A stretch of DNA of 64,000 nt, from contig CAKSEL010000008.1 of assembly GCA_934446675.1 (NCBI GenBank), positions 61,893 to 125,892 on the forward strand, written 5' to 3'. This DNA comes from an uncultured Eubacteriales bacterium. GTDB lineage: Bacteria > Bacillota > Clostridia > Oscillospirales > CAG-382. Position numbers and translations under genes: made by a program. The notes below the pieces were generated by a model that had not been told where the DNA came from, did not search any database, and worked only from the letters and a program-made list of their open reading frames with translations. Shown here one piece after another: positions 45,103-55,364 of the stretch (position 1 is its first letter; every line of letters starts with the position of its first letter).

Positions 45103-46524
45103 TTAATCTTCAAGAGGAGCTATTTCTTTTTTAAAGACATAGCGCATAAAGATAACGGAGAGAGTAAGGGAAGCGATTTCAGCGATAGGGAAAGCGAACC
45201 AGACGGCATTAATATCATGAGTAGTAACGGCGAGGATATAAGCTGCGGGTACAAGCACGACGAGCTGTCTGCAAACGGACACCGCAAGGCTGAGAAATCC
45301 GTTTCCGAGCGCCTGGAACACAGAGCCTGCGATAATGCAATAGCCTGCGAAAAGAAAGCTTATGCTTATATATCTGAGAGTATATTCGCCGAGACTGAGT
45401 ATACTTGCCATGTCCGCGTCTCCGGTATTGAATATATTAAGCAGCGTGTCGGGTATAAACTGGAACGCCAGAAATCCGATTATCATGATCATGCAGGCAT
45501 AAATAATACTCAGCGTCATGGTTTTGGTTATACGCTTTTTATGCCTTGCGCCGTAGTTATATGCTATTATGGGCACCATACCGTTATTAAGTCCGAACAC
45601 CGGCATGAAAATAAAGCTCTGGAGTTTAAAATATATGCCGAATACAGCCTGTGCGGTTTCGGCGGTATACGCGTCAAACACGCGGACGATCTGGTTTATG
45701 CAGACAGTCATGACCGAGCCTATTGCCGACATTATAATGGACGGCACGCCGACGGAATATATCTTCTTAATAATTTCAAAGTCCGGGTGAAAAATGCCTT
45801 TAAGCGTAATTGTTATTTCGCGGTTATACTTAATATTTAAGAATATACCTATTGCCGCAGCAATAATCTGTCCTATAACGGTAGCCGCAGCAGCGCCTGC
45901 AACGCCCATCTTCGGGCAGCCGAAATATCCGTATATCATTATCGGATCCAGTACGATATTTATAAGAGCGCCGGCAAGCTGTGTTATCATGCTTAACATA
46001 GTCTTTCCAGTTGACTGAAGCAGCTTTTCGCACATTGTCTGCAAAAACAGTCCGACAGATGCTATCATACATATGCTTAAGTACTGCGTGCCGTACTCAA
46101 CGACCTGTGCAGAACTGCCGAAAGACGAAAAATACGCTCTTGACGCGAAAATTCCGAGAAGCATTATAACGACCATGCTTAAAAGGGATAGGAAAATTCC
46201 GTTATCCGCAGTTTTGTTTGCCCTCTCGTAATTCTTTTCGCCGAGGCTCTTTGAAAGCAATGCGTTTACTCCGACGCCGGTTCCGACAGACACCGCGATA
46301 AGTAAATTCTGCACCGGAAACGCAAGCGACAGCGCCGTAAGCGCACTCTTTCCGAGTCCCGACACAAACATTGTATCCACAATATTGTACAGCGCCTGGG
46401 CGAGCATTGATATTACCATGGGTATTGCCATTGAAAGCAGCAGACTGTTTACGTTCTGCGTACCCATACGGTTTTCTTTTCTTTGTCCGTTATCCATTTT
46501 TCTGATTTCTCCTCTTAAACACAC
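45103..46524 (-). CDS. MATE family efflux transporter
   Basis: 473 aa, 12 predicted helices. The family start LLLSMAIPMVISMLAQALYNIVDTMFVSGLG and the repeat in the second half (GVPSIIMSAIGSVMTVCINQIV) are clear. A cation-coupled drug/toxin exporter; substrate unknown. Its stop codon is directly joined to repeat copy C. Confidence 0.92.
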   Translation of the reverse strand: MCLRGEIRKMDNGQRKENRMGTQNVNSLLLSMAIPMVISMLAQALYNIVDTMFVSGLGKSALTALSLAFPVQNLLIAVSVGTGVGVNALLSKSLGEKNYERANKTADNGIFLSLLSMVVIMLLGIFASRAYFSSFGSSAQVVEYGTQYLSICMIASVGLFLQTMCEKLLQSTGKTMLSMITQLAGALINIVLDPIMIYGYFGCPKMGVAGAAAATVIGQIIAAAIGIFLNIKYNREITITLKGIFHPDFEIIKKIYSVGVPSIIMSAIGSVMTVCINQIVRVFDAYTAETAQAVFGIYFKLQSFIFMPVFGLNNGMVPIIAYNYGARHKKRITKTMTLSIIYACMIMIIGFLAFQFIPDTLLNIFNTGDADMASILSLGEYTLRYISISFLFAGYCIIAGSVFQALGNGFLSLAVSVCRQLVVLVPAAYILAVTTHDINAVWFAFPIAEIASLTLSVIFMRYVFKKEIAPLED

Positions 46525-46630
46525 AATGTATTTATTTTACCACAAAACAGGACTTTTTGCAACAGATAACGTCATAAGCCGCCGATTTTCGGCGTTTTGC
46601 TGTATTTTGCACAAATACGGCATACAAAAA

Positions 46631-46660
46631 CAGAGCATTTGACGCTTTGCAAATACTCTG
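46631..46660 (-). terminator. Terminator of the serine hydrolase gene
   Basis: CAGAGTATTTG/CAAATGCTCTG hairpin followed by TTTTTG on the minus strand. Confidence 0.75.
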
Positions 46661-46688
46661 CCGTAAATTTATTCCGTTAAACGCAAAA

Positions 46689-47723
46689 TTATAAGTTTTT
46701 CAGATCCTCGTAAACAGCGTTGTGTATATTCTCTCTTATCTTGCAGACAACGCCGTAATCATAGCCGTTAAAGCCGCTTTTCATGTTGAGGTATCTTGTT
46801 GCGTTTGTGAGTATAACGACATACATATCAAGCTCGCGGTTTATGAAAAAGCACTGACCGCTGTGACCGCAATGCCCGAAGCTGCCCTTATGGAAAAGCT
46901 TTCCTGTCTGCTTGTATCTTTCGTCAACGTACAGATAGCCCAAGCCGCGCGACTCCGAAAGCTCCGGCGTGTAGTTATGCTCGGCAAGATCAAAATACTC
47001 CCCTGAATACAGTCTTTCGTCTCTGTCGAGAACCGCCTTTGCAAATATACCTATATCCTTTGCGCAAGACTGCGACGCACCGTTTCCGGCAACTCCGTGC
47101 AGAGTATAGACGTTCTGATCGTCAACACGGTACTTTCCGGGGTATTTCCAGCGGTAGCACACCGCGGCGTCCGGCTCGTCAAGCGCTATGTTGAATTTGC
47201 TCCTGTTCAGTCCGAGAGGTTTTGTAATGTACTTTTCATATATTTTGTCAAGCGTAATTCCGAAAATCTTTTCCAATATAAATCCGAGAAGTATAAACGC
47301 GTTGCAGGAATAAAGATAAGCTTTTCCCGGTTCAAAAGCAAGCTCGGCTTTCAGAATGTACCATATTACGGCGTCTCTTCCGCTGTCGGATATTCTGTCT
47401 GGTATCTCGACGCGCCTTATTCCTGAGCTGTGGGTAAGCATCTGCTTTACGGTTATGTTTTTCTTGTCGTCAGGGACTTCGTCAAAGAAGTCACCGAGTG
47501 TCATGTCAATATTCATCATGCCCATATCGCATGCCTTTAATATGAGCGTCGCCGTCACAAGCACCTTTCCCATGCTCGCAACGTCGAAATACGTGTTTTC
47601 CCCTGCGTCCTGCGACGAAATAAATCCTTTGTCGCCCTTTAAATATACCTGTACGGCATATGTGCCGAGATATTTGTCATTTTTGAGCTGTTCCATTAAC
47701 TCTTTTGTCTTTGTAAGTTCCAT
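46689..47723 (-). CDS. Serine hydrolase, class C beta-lactamase-like
   Basis: 344 aa from the ATG at 47723, which has AGGAGGCGG upstream; the frame extends to 47771 without a start signal. The SxxK motif is SMGK (in FDVASMGKVLVTATL), the Tyr motif lies in YLYSCNAFIL and the third in HCGHSGQ. No signal peptide, so cytoplasmic; likely an esterase or D-aminopeptidase-like enzyme rather than a resistance enzyme. Divergent from an AraC gene. Confidence 0.85.
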   Translation of the reverse strand: MELTKTKELMEQLKNDKYLGTYAVQVYLKGDKGFISSQDAGENTYFDVASMGKVLVTATLILKACDMGMMNIDMTLGDFFDEVPDDKKNITVKQMLTHSSGIRRVEIPDRISDSGRDAVIWYILKAELAFEPGKAYLYSCNAFILLGFILEKIFGITLDKIYEKYITKPLGLNRSKFNIALDEPDAAVCYRWKYPGKYRVDDQNVYTLHGVAGNGASQSCAKDIGIFAKAVLDRDERLYSGEYFDLAEHNYTPELSESRGLGYLYVDERYKQTGKLFHKGSFGHCGHSGQCFFINRELDMYVVILTNATRYLNMKSGFNGYDYGVVCKIRENIHNAVYEDLKNL

Positions 47724-47873
47724 ATTACCGCCTCCTGCCGCGATTATATAACATTTCACGCCGATAAACAATAGGATTTTATACGTTTATAGCACAAAAC
47801 GGTTGAAAAGCGCGTGCGGATATGATAAAATAGCCGTGAAGTGCCGCAACATCTGCACACGGAGGTGAAAAAT

Positions 47874-48656
47874 ATGTTCGGTTCGTGCAATACCGATTCT
47901 GTACACATAGAAAACGTCTTTTCCGTAAGCATAGGACAAAACGAGGTCGGAAAAAGGCGTTATGCTTTCGGAGAAACAAAGTTTTATCAGCTCGGAATTA
48001 AATTCAAGGGCAAAACAAAGGTGCATTACAACGGTCTTGATCTCGACTATTACGACGGCACGGTGCTGTATCTTCCGTGTGAGCGCAGAACAGACATTCC
48101 GTACAACAAAATCTACAAGGAACAGGGGTACGGCATCTGCATTTTCTTTACGTCGGAGCACGCACTGCCGGAAAAAGCGAAAATTTACGTGGGCTGCGCC
48201 GACGAATCAAGCCGTCTGTTCCGCGGAATGCTTGCGGCGTACACGTCGGAAAAAAGTCTTGAAACAAAGTCGCTGTTTTACAGACTGCTCTCGGTTCTCG
48301 ACGAAAGCGAAGAACAAAAAAACTGCGGCGGAGATTTTTCGCGCGTACTTGACTTCATAAACGCGAATATAACAAAGCCGTATATTGAAATATCAGAGTT
48401 AGCAGCACTGTGCGGCTGCTCGGACGAGGCTTTTCGCAAAAGGTTCGCAAAGCAGTTCGGTATGCCGCCGAAAAAGTACATAACAATGCAGAAAATCAAT
48501 CTTATAAAAAGCGCCTTGCTAAACAGCGGAGAAAACATTGAAAAGATAGCGCAGAATTTCGGATTTGACGACAACAACTACTTTTCGCGTCTGTTCAAAG
48601 CCAAAGTCGGGTGTACACCGTCGCAATTCAGAGCGGAATATAAGAGGTTTATGTGA
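47874..48656 (+). CDS. AraC-family transcriptional regulator
   Basis: 260 aa from the ATG at 47874, 8 bases after GGAGG (the frame is open from 47841). N-terminal sensor of about 150 residues, then two helix-turn-helix motifs (YIEISELAALCGCSDEAFRKRF, shown here from IEISEL, and IEKIAQNFGFDDNNYFSRLF). Divergent from the serine hydrolase gene. Confidence 0.87.
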   Translation: MFGSCNTDSVHIENVFSVSIGQNEVGKRRYAFGETKFYQLGIKFKGKTKVHYNGLDLDYYDGTVLYLPCERRTDIPYNKIYKEQGYGICIFFTSEHALPEKAKIYVGCADESSRLFRGMLAAYTSEKSLETKSLFYRLLSVLDESEEQKNCGGDFSRVLDFINANITKPYIEISELAALCGCSDEAFRKRFAKQFGMPPKKYITMQKINLIKSALLNSGENIEKIAQNFGFDDNNYFSRLFKAKVGCTPSQFRAEYKRFM

Positions 48657-48668
48657 GAGCATAAATGC

Positions 48669-49580
48669 TCAATTTATTTCACGGTTTAAAAACTCCTCAA
48701 CCTCTTCCTGAGCCGGAATAGACGTTGACGCGCCTTTGCGGCTTACAACTATCGCGCTCGTTGCCTGAGCATATCTGACAGCGGCATCAACATCTGTATT
48801 TTTATACTTTGCGCAGAACGCGCCGATAAAGCTGTCGCCTGCCGCGGTCGAATCCACGGCATTTACTTTAAACGCTTTTGCGTGTCTTATCCCGTTGCCG
48901 CTGTTATAGACGCAGCCGTTTGCTCCAAGCGTTATAATAATCTGCTTAATTCCTCTGCCGAGATACTTTCCGCAGGCAGTTTTTGCAGACTCTGTATCGG
49001 TTATCTTCATATCAAGCATTGCCGACGCTTCATGCTCATTTGCGACAAGAATATCGGTATACTCCAGCATTTCCGGAAGAAATCCCGAAACCGGCGCAGG
49101 GTTTAACAAGACAGTTTTGCCCAAAGTTCTTGCCGTTTTCATAGCATACAAAACCGTCTCGGACGGAATTTCGAGTTGGAATATTACAATATCGCTCTTT
49201 CTTATAAGATCAATATTTCTGTCAATGAATTCGGGCGTCACTTTGTTGTTTGCGCCGCTTTCGAGAATAATCGTGTTGTCGCCGCCCGACACGACTATCA
49301 TGGCAATTCCGCTTGTGCCAATACATTCAATGCCCGAAACGTCAACGTTAAAGCTTTTGAGATTTTCCCCGAGCTGTTCTCCGAACGAATCTTTGCCGAC
49401 AGCGCCGATAAAAGAAACCTCATTGCCGAGCAGCGCCGCGGCAACGGCCTGGTTTGCGCCTTTTCCGCCGGGAACCGTTTTAAAATCTTTGCCGAATACC
49501 GTTTCACCCATCACCGGAGGATACTCTGTTTCAATTACCAGATCCATGTTTATACTGCCGATTACACAAATCTTTTTCAT
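48669..49580 (-). CDS. rbsK: Ribokinase (PfkB family)
   Basis: 303 aa. Phosphorylates ribose at O5. PfkB signatures GGKGANQAVAAALLG near residue 38 and DSTAAGDSFIGAFCAKY near 240 with the catalytic Asp. No ribose transporter adjacent. A 21-bp palindrome lies just before the start (49599-49619). Confidence 0.88.
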   Translation of the reverse strand: MKKICVIGSINMDLVIETEYPPVMGETVFGKDFKTVPGGKGANQAVAAALLGNEVSFIGAVGKDSFGEQLGENLKSFNVDVSGIECIGTSGIAMIVVSGGDNTIILESGANNKVTPEFIDRNIDLIRKSDIVIFQLEIPSETVLYAMKTARTLGKTVLLNPAPVSGFLPEMLEYTDILVANEHEASAMLDMKITDTESAKTACGKYLGRGIKQIIITLGANGCVYNSGNGIRHAKAFKVNAVDSTAAGDSFIGAFCAKYKNTDVDAAVRYAQATSAIVVSRKGASTSIPAQEEVEEFLNREIN

Positions 49581-49598
49581 AAAATCACCTTCAACTTT

Positions 49599-49619
49599 AA
49601 TTCAGCTCTGGGCTGAATT
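49599..49619. promoter_or_regulatory. Palindrome before rbsK, possible operator
   Basis: AATTCAGC-tctgg-GCTGAATT, perfect 8-bp arms, 19 bases before the rbsK ATG. Confidence 0.4.
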
Positions 49620-49690
49620 TCTTTTGTAATCTGATAATACAGCATTTTAAGGTTTAATTCAAGGGTTAATGCAAAAAATCACAAAAAAAC

Positions 49691-49725
49691 TGCACCTCCG
49701 AAAGCATAGAACTTACGAAGGTGCA
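49691..49725 (-). terminator. Terminator of the gpsA-like gene
   Basis: TGCACCTTCG/CGGAGGTGCA hairpin followed by a T7 run on the minus strand. Confidence 0.7.
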
Positions 49726-49752
49726 AAAACCACTCTCTCCTGTTTTGGCTTA

Positions 49753-50778
49753 TTAATCTTCCTTTACAAAGCTTTCCCACGGGATATTTACCGTGATGCC
49801 CTTTGTAATCATATCGTATATGTGGCAGAGCAGCGGAAATTCCGACAGCTCCTTTCCGCTCTTTTTCAGCGCCTCGACGACAACCTGCGTTATTGCGACG
49901 GATTCAAGCGTTACGCCTTTTAATTCTTCGCGCGCCTCTGCATACGTCATTCCTCTGCCGAGCAGAGTTCCTATCTTTCTTGTACGTCCGCCGAATACCG
50001 TAACGTAAAGGTCGCCGGCATTGTACAGAACGGCGCTGTCCCTGCCGCCTGCAATTTTAAGCAGACTTACGGTTTCTTTTACGCTCTGCGCAAAAAGCGC
50101 AGCCTCGGGGTTATACTCCTCGGGACAGCCTATCCCGTTCTTTGCCTCTGTAAGACCTATCGCAAGCGAAACGCCGAGCGCGTATGCGTTCTTCATTGCA
50201 ACCGCCGTTTCAAGTCCTGCAACGTCGTCCGTTATGTTAATATGGTAATAGTCAGTTTTAAGAAGCGACTTTATCTCTTTTAGCTTTTTTGTATCGTGTC
50301 CGCAGAAAGCGACAAAGGTGTGATGCCTGTCCGCAAGCTCAAAGCTTATGCACGGTCCGCCTACGGCGTTCAGCGAAAGACCTTCGCAGCCGGGCTTTGA
50401 CGCAAGATAATCCGGGAACGGTACGAAATTTCCGTTCTCGTCCGCGTGCATACCCTTGGTTATCGAAAGCACAGGCATGCTTTTGGGTATTTTCGGCAAT
50501 ACCTCTTTTCCGAACCATTCGACGCCGAAACTGCTGACGCCGCTTATAAGAAGATCGCAGTCCTTCAGCGCCTCGTCAAGTTGTTCGGCTTGATAGCACT
50601 CGACGCCTTTCGGCAGCTGTCTTTTCAGCGTTATATGATAGCCGTCCTCAGACGCGCGCTTTATTATTTCCCTGTCAAGAGGTGTGCCGACAAGCCGCAC
50701 CTTGTGTCCGTTATCCGACGCGGGAGTTGCCATTGCCGACCCCATCATTCCTGCGCCTACTATTGTTATAATGCTCAT
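49753..50778 (-). CDS. gpsA: NAD(P)H-dependent glycerol-3-phosphate dehydrogenase
   Basis: 341 aa from the ATG at 50778 (MSIITIVGAGMMGSAMATP), which has GGCGGAG upstream; a longer frame to 50856 lacks a start signal. Rossmann motif GAGMMGSA, the catalytic Lys in AVAMKNAYALG and the phospholipid-precursor function fit GpsA. It differs from canonical GpsA in several places (GxGxxGTA is usual), so a specialised paralog is possible. Divergent from a DeoR regulator. Confidence 0.8.
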   Translation of the reverse strand: MSIITIVGAGMMGSAMATPASDNGHKVRLVGTPLDREIIKRASEDGYHITLKRQLPKGVECYQAEQLDEALKDCDLLISGVSSFGVEWFGKEVLPKIPKSMPVLSITKGMHADENGNFVPFPDYLASKPGCEGLSLNAVGGPCISFELADRHHTFVAFCGHDTKKLKEIKSLLKTDYYHINITDDVAGLETAVAMKNAYALGVSLAIGLTEAKNGIGCPEEYNPEAALFAQSVKETVSLLKIAGGRDSAVLYNAGDLYVTVFGGRTRKIGTLLGRGMTYAEAREELKGVTLESVAITQVVVEALKKSGKELSEFPLLCHIYDMITKGITVNIPWESFVKED

Positions 50779-50960
50779 TTTTAATCTCCGCCTTGCTTGA
50801 CATAACGTTTTGTTTCTGATAAAATACAAACGGTTTATATCATTTTTATAGCACATTATTCAGCACTTGTCAACAATACTCGGAAATATGATAAACACAT
50901 TGTGAATTGTTCGCAAAATACACCGAAATACGCACAATAAAACAAGGATTGTGATTATTT

Positions 50961-51701
50961 ATGATAAAGAATGAACGTTTTGACAGCATTATGGAGATAC
51001 TGAAACGCGAAAAATACAGCACGCCGGACAAGCTTTCAAAAATGCTGTACGTTTCGCCCGTCACTATAAGGAGAGATCTGAAAAAACTCGAAAGCGACGG
51101 ACTTGTAAGCACCTGCTACGGCGGAGTTTCGATAGTGTCGCATGACAACCGCGACGTACCGCTTTGCGTGCGCGAAAACTTCAACGAAAACATAAAACTT
51201 TCCCTTGCAAAAAGTGCGGCAAAGCTTATAACCAACGGCAGCACGGTCTTTCTCGACGCATCCTCAACGGTATCGTTTATAGCGAATTTTCTCGAACCGG
51301 AACAGGATATAACCGTCATAACAAACGGCATAAAAGCGCTTACGACGCTCTCGCAAAGGCACATCAAAGCGTACTGCACGGGAGGAAAGCTTATAGACAA
51401 TTCCCTTGCGTTTACCGGTGCGATAGCTCTCAGAACAATCAAAGGCATGAACGCGGACTTTATGTTCTTCTCGTCGCAGGGACTGGGGTTCGACGGGAAA
51501 ATAACCGACTTTTCAGAGTCCGAAACAGAGCTGCGCTGCGCCATGCTCGAACGCGCAAAACAAAAATACTTTCTGTGCGACAATTCAAAGCTCGGAAAAA
51601 CGTATCTGTTTGAAGTGTGCCGCGCAGACGAGCTTGACGGCATAATCTGCGACAGGGACTATAAGCAAATCCCCGATTCCGAAAAGCAACGCCGCGATTA
51701 A
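50961..51701 (+). CDS. DeoR/GlpR-type transcriptional regulator
   Basis: 246 aa. N-terminal helix-turn-helix (RFDSIMEILKREKYS..LSKMLYVSPVTIRRDLKKLE), C-terminal sugar-phosphate sensor domain (VFLDASSTVSFIANFL, KTYLFEVCRADELDGIICD). Divergent from gpsA; a GlpR-like control of glycerol-phosphate metabolism would fit. Own terminator. Confidence 0.9.
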   Translation: MIKNERFDSIMEILKREKYSTPDKLSKMLYVSPVTIRRDLKKLESDGLVSTCYGGVSIVSHDNRDVPLCVRENFNENIKLSLAKSAAKLITNGSTVFLDASSTVSFIANFLEPEQDITVITNGIKALTTLSQRHIKAYCTGGKLIDNSLAFTGAIALRTIKGMNADFMFFSSQGLGFDGKITDFSESETELRCAMLERAKQKYFLCDNSKLGKTYLFEVCRADELDGIICDRDYKQIPDSEKQRRD

Positions 51702-51727
51702 TTCGGGATAATACGTATTTATACATA

Positions 51728-51753
51728 TGCACTCATGCTGAAATGCCTGAGTG
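51728..51753 (+). terminator. Terminator of the DeoR gene
   Basis: GCACTCA/TGAGTGC hairpin followed by a run of T. Confidence 0.75.
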
Positions 51754-51848
51754 CGTTTTTTTGCCGACGACGAGCCTGTGTATGCGCGTTTTTTGAAAAT
51801 CACTTTCAAAAAGTCAAAGAACTTTCCACTCTCCCGTGCGCAATTTTC

Positions 51849-51877
51849 TTGACCGCCCCGTTTGTATTACTTATAAT
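51849..51877 (+). promoter_or_regulatory. Promoter of the secreted phosphoesterase gene
   Basis: TTGACC (51849-51854), 17-bp spacer, TATAAT (51872-51877), 34 bases before the ATG at 51911. Confidence 0.7.
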
Positions 51878-51910
51878 TAGGGCGAACAAACAAAAAGGAG
51901 AGTTGAAAAA

Positions 51911-54900
51911 ATGAAAAAATTGTTCAGACACGTTTTACTCATCGCGTTATCGGCATTTTTCACCGCATTTACCGCGTTTGCCGCCCAGAGCATATTTTAC
52001 GGCATGGACGACAACGGCGGAGAATACACCGCAAACTTTGCCTTTACCAAGAAAAGACGGTATTCTTTCCGGCACATCGGAGGACAACGATCCGCATCTG
52101 ACAATACCCGTGGATTTCAGCACGGACGATTATCCGGTCATTCAGATACGTATGCGCCACGAGCTTGAAGAACGTTCCGACCAAAAGACATTTATTCTTC
52201 AGATATACTACACCGGAACGGATTTTGACGGCAGCGAGCTTTCGCTTTCCGAGGCAAATTCCTTACGCAAGGCAATACCGCAGAGTTCGGACGGAGAGTT
52301 CGTGACATACACGCTTGCGTTTCCGGATTCGGTTTCCGGTGCGCGCATAAATCAGCTCCGCGCGGATATAGTAAACTCCGCCGGAACTTTTGACATAGAC
52401 TACATAATGCTTACAAATCCCGGCTCATATACCGACAAGATCTTTCACTTTGACGACGGACTTGAAGGCTGGATACCCGAAAACGTCACATCATACAGCG
52501 TAGAAAACGGAAACATAACCGGCGTAAACAGAGCGTCAAACGGACTTATCAAAAACACGTCTCTCAATCTTCCCTGCGACGTTTACGGCGACATATACGT
52601 GCGCATGAAAGCCGACGGTCTTACGGAGGACCGCCTGTCGATAATATACACAAATCTGCTTGACGCCGACGGCAGCACCGTAAAAAATCTGTACGGCTCA
52701 TATAACGGCTACACATATCTCAGCGCACCCGTAAAGGCGTCTGACAATGGGAAATACGTGCTTTACAGGTTTTCGCCCTCTGAAAAGTACAGCGAGCAGA
52801 TTTCGGGAAATCACATAACCCAGATGACGCTCAACTGCGTAAATCAGGCGGACGCAGAATTTTTTGTCGACTGCATTATAATAAAGAACGGCACGCAGAA
52901 CTATGTCTGGGACTTTGGCTGCGACGGCTTTGCGGACGGCTGGAGCTTATCCGACTCAAACTTTTCAGTAAGCGGCGGACTTTTACGGTATACTGCGCCC
53001 GACGCATACAAAGATCCGCAGATAAATCTCTACGGTCTTTCGCTTGACGCCGACAAATTTTCCGGTGTTGAAATAATCATGAAAAACGAAAGCACAAAGT
53101 CCGACACGCTTCAGATATACTATTCCGGAACTGACTCACTCGGTGAAACGTTCTCTGTAAACGAATATGCCTCTGTAAAAAAGTCCGTTCCGTCAACGTC
53201 ACATGACAGCTTTGAATACTATTATCTTGATCTTTCGGACGCTTTCAAGTGGCAGGGCAGTACCATTACAAACATAAGAATAGACCCAATAAACTCGCTT
53301 GGCTCTTTTGAAATTGACCGCATAGCCTTTATCCCTGTTTCAAAAACGTCTCAAAGCGGAACGCTCTCTCCCGACGAATGTTCCCTCTCATACGAATTCG
53401 ACAGCCTTTCCGACAAATACGCAAACGGAAACATAAGCATTGACTTCGGTACGCAAAACAGCGAATACGCAAAAAACGTGCGCCTTTGCTGGGCTGTGCG
53501 CGGCGATGACGGATCATACTCCGATCTTCCGGAATATACGGCAATCAAAAGCCTTAAAGGAACAGAAGCCGAAGCAGGATACACCATCTCAAAAAACATT
53601 CTCGTTCCGGAGGGTGCAAACGCCTTATGCGCATATGTCACTGACAGCGAAAACGTCTTTGAACTGTACTTCGATCTGCCCGAGCAAAAGCAGTCTGTAT
53701 ACCAAGAGCCTTTATATACCGCGGCATTTGCGTCGGACTTTCATTTCGGCGGCTGGGGCAGCGAAACAAACTTTGTAACACAGCAGATAAACGCGTTCAA
53801 TCAGATAAACGGCATGGCGGATCTTCTTGTCGCAAACGGCGACCTTACTCAGTGGTACGGAGAAACGGCAAAAAGTGCGGAATGGGATCTTGCAAAAAGC
53901 TATTTTGAGCAGTTTGATATTCCCGTATTTGTGGTTCAGGGCAACCATGACGTTCCCGAAACTCACGACGACCTGCACTCGGCACAGTATTTCAAGGACT
54001 TTTTATCGGACTGGATTGACTACTCGGAGCAAAACGGAAGATACACGGCAAATTATAATCCCGACGTAAACTACTACGACGCCGAGATAAACGGAAATCA
54101 CTATATTTTCCTTACGATACCCAACGATTTTTCATATTCCTTCGGAACCGCACAGCTCGAATGGCTCGACAAAAAGCTGTTTGAAAACGAAGAAAGCGGA
54201 AAACCGATATTTGTATTCGGTCATGTGGCGTCAAACAGAACCGTAGGTTTTCTCGATCACTGGTCTGCAAATCAGATACAGGACGACAGCGCGTTAAAGC
54301 AAATCCTTGCAAAGCACCCGACTGCAATATACATCTCGGCGCACTCGCATTTTACGCTTGAAAGCGATCTTGCAACGGTAATCGACGGAAAGCAAACTTC
54401 CCCTTCATATATTCACGACGGCGGAATTATAACCAACAATATCCTTGACAGTTCGGCTTCCGACGGACTGCGCGAGGTTCTCGGCTCAAGCGCCGTTCTT
54501 GCAGACGTGTATGAGGACAGAATAGTTGTCCGCGGACGCGATTTTCTGAACGAAAAGTGGATTCCGCAGGGACTTTATCAGATTACCTTTGCACCCAAAG
54601 CAGAAATTTACGACCTTACCGCATACAAATCCCAAAGCTCCGGCGGAATAACCCTGATTGCCGACTGCTCTGCCGCCGACGCCGATATAACCTACACATG
54701 GTTTGTTGACGGAAAAGAACAGGCGTCCGGAAAAATGCTCACTCTTGCCGGCGAAACAGAGTCTCAGATAGCTCTCAGAGCAACCGACGCCGCAGGTTCA
54801 TACGTAAGCGCCGTATTTGACGGAACAAAAAGCATTATTTACGCTGCGGAAAACACCGGGAAAATCAGTGCAAGAATAACCGCGCCGAACGGTCTGCGCT

Positions 54901-55298
54901 TTATAGGCGAAGTTCCCGACACCTTTTACTCGTCCTCAAATATCCAAGCCCTTGAATTCGGCTTTGTCGTCGGACTTGCCGAAAACTTTAAGGATTCTCT
55001 GCCGCAGCCGGGAAACAAAGGCACTGTAACCGGCATTGCTTACAGCAAAAAAGACGGCACAAACATAAAATATGCCGTTGCCGACGAAAAAACACAGTAT
55101 TCGGGCGTACTTGTAAAAATACCGAAGGACAAGTACGATACTGAATTTACAGTCGTCACATATATGAAATATTCCGTCGGCACGGAGGAATACACGGCAT
55201 ACGGAAAACCCGTGACGCAGTCCGTAACACAGTTCCTTGAGTCTCTTAAAGGCACACCCGACTACGACAAAGCCGCAAAAGCTTTCGGAATAGAGTAA
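51911..55298 (+). pseudogene. Secreted metallophosphoesterase, frame-interrupted after the signal peptide
   Basis: A signal peptide frame starts at 51911 (MKKLFRHVLLIALSAFF, cleavage after AFA) with AAAGGAGAG upstream, and continues into GMDDNGGEYTANFAF. The body (about 1100 aa) is open in another frame; removing one A from the run at 52052-52055 joins them (about 1128 aa). The body contains three beta-sandwich modules (about 30-460), a calcineurin-type phosphoesterase (about 605-870; SDFHFGG, ANGDLTQ, GNHDVPE, FGHVA, SAHSHF) and an Ig-like segment, then a C-terminal module with APNGLRFIG and a VTYMKYSVG pattern shared with the protein at 32898-36021. Real mutation, assembly error or switching cannot be told apart here. 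Confidence 0.72.
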
Positions 55299-55322
55299 AC
55301 AACGGTACAAAAACCAAATTAA

Positions 55323-55358
55323 AAGCCTGTATCAGATACTAAAATCCGGTACAGGCTT
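55323..55358. terminator. Bidirectional terminator hairpin
   Basis: AAGCCTGTA/TACAGGCTT between the convergent phosphoesterase and AraC-CBM genes, followed by ATTTTT on the plus strand. Confidence 0.7.
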
Positions 55359-55364
55359 GAATTT

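Noticed and set aside
45066..45105. CRISPR array
   Set aside because: The units are about 10 bp, directly adjacent without spacers, and there are no cas genes in the window.
46689..47723. Beta-lactamase resistance gene
   Set aside because: The motifs fit the wide serine hydrolase family; there is no signal peptide and no resistance context.
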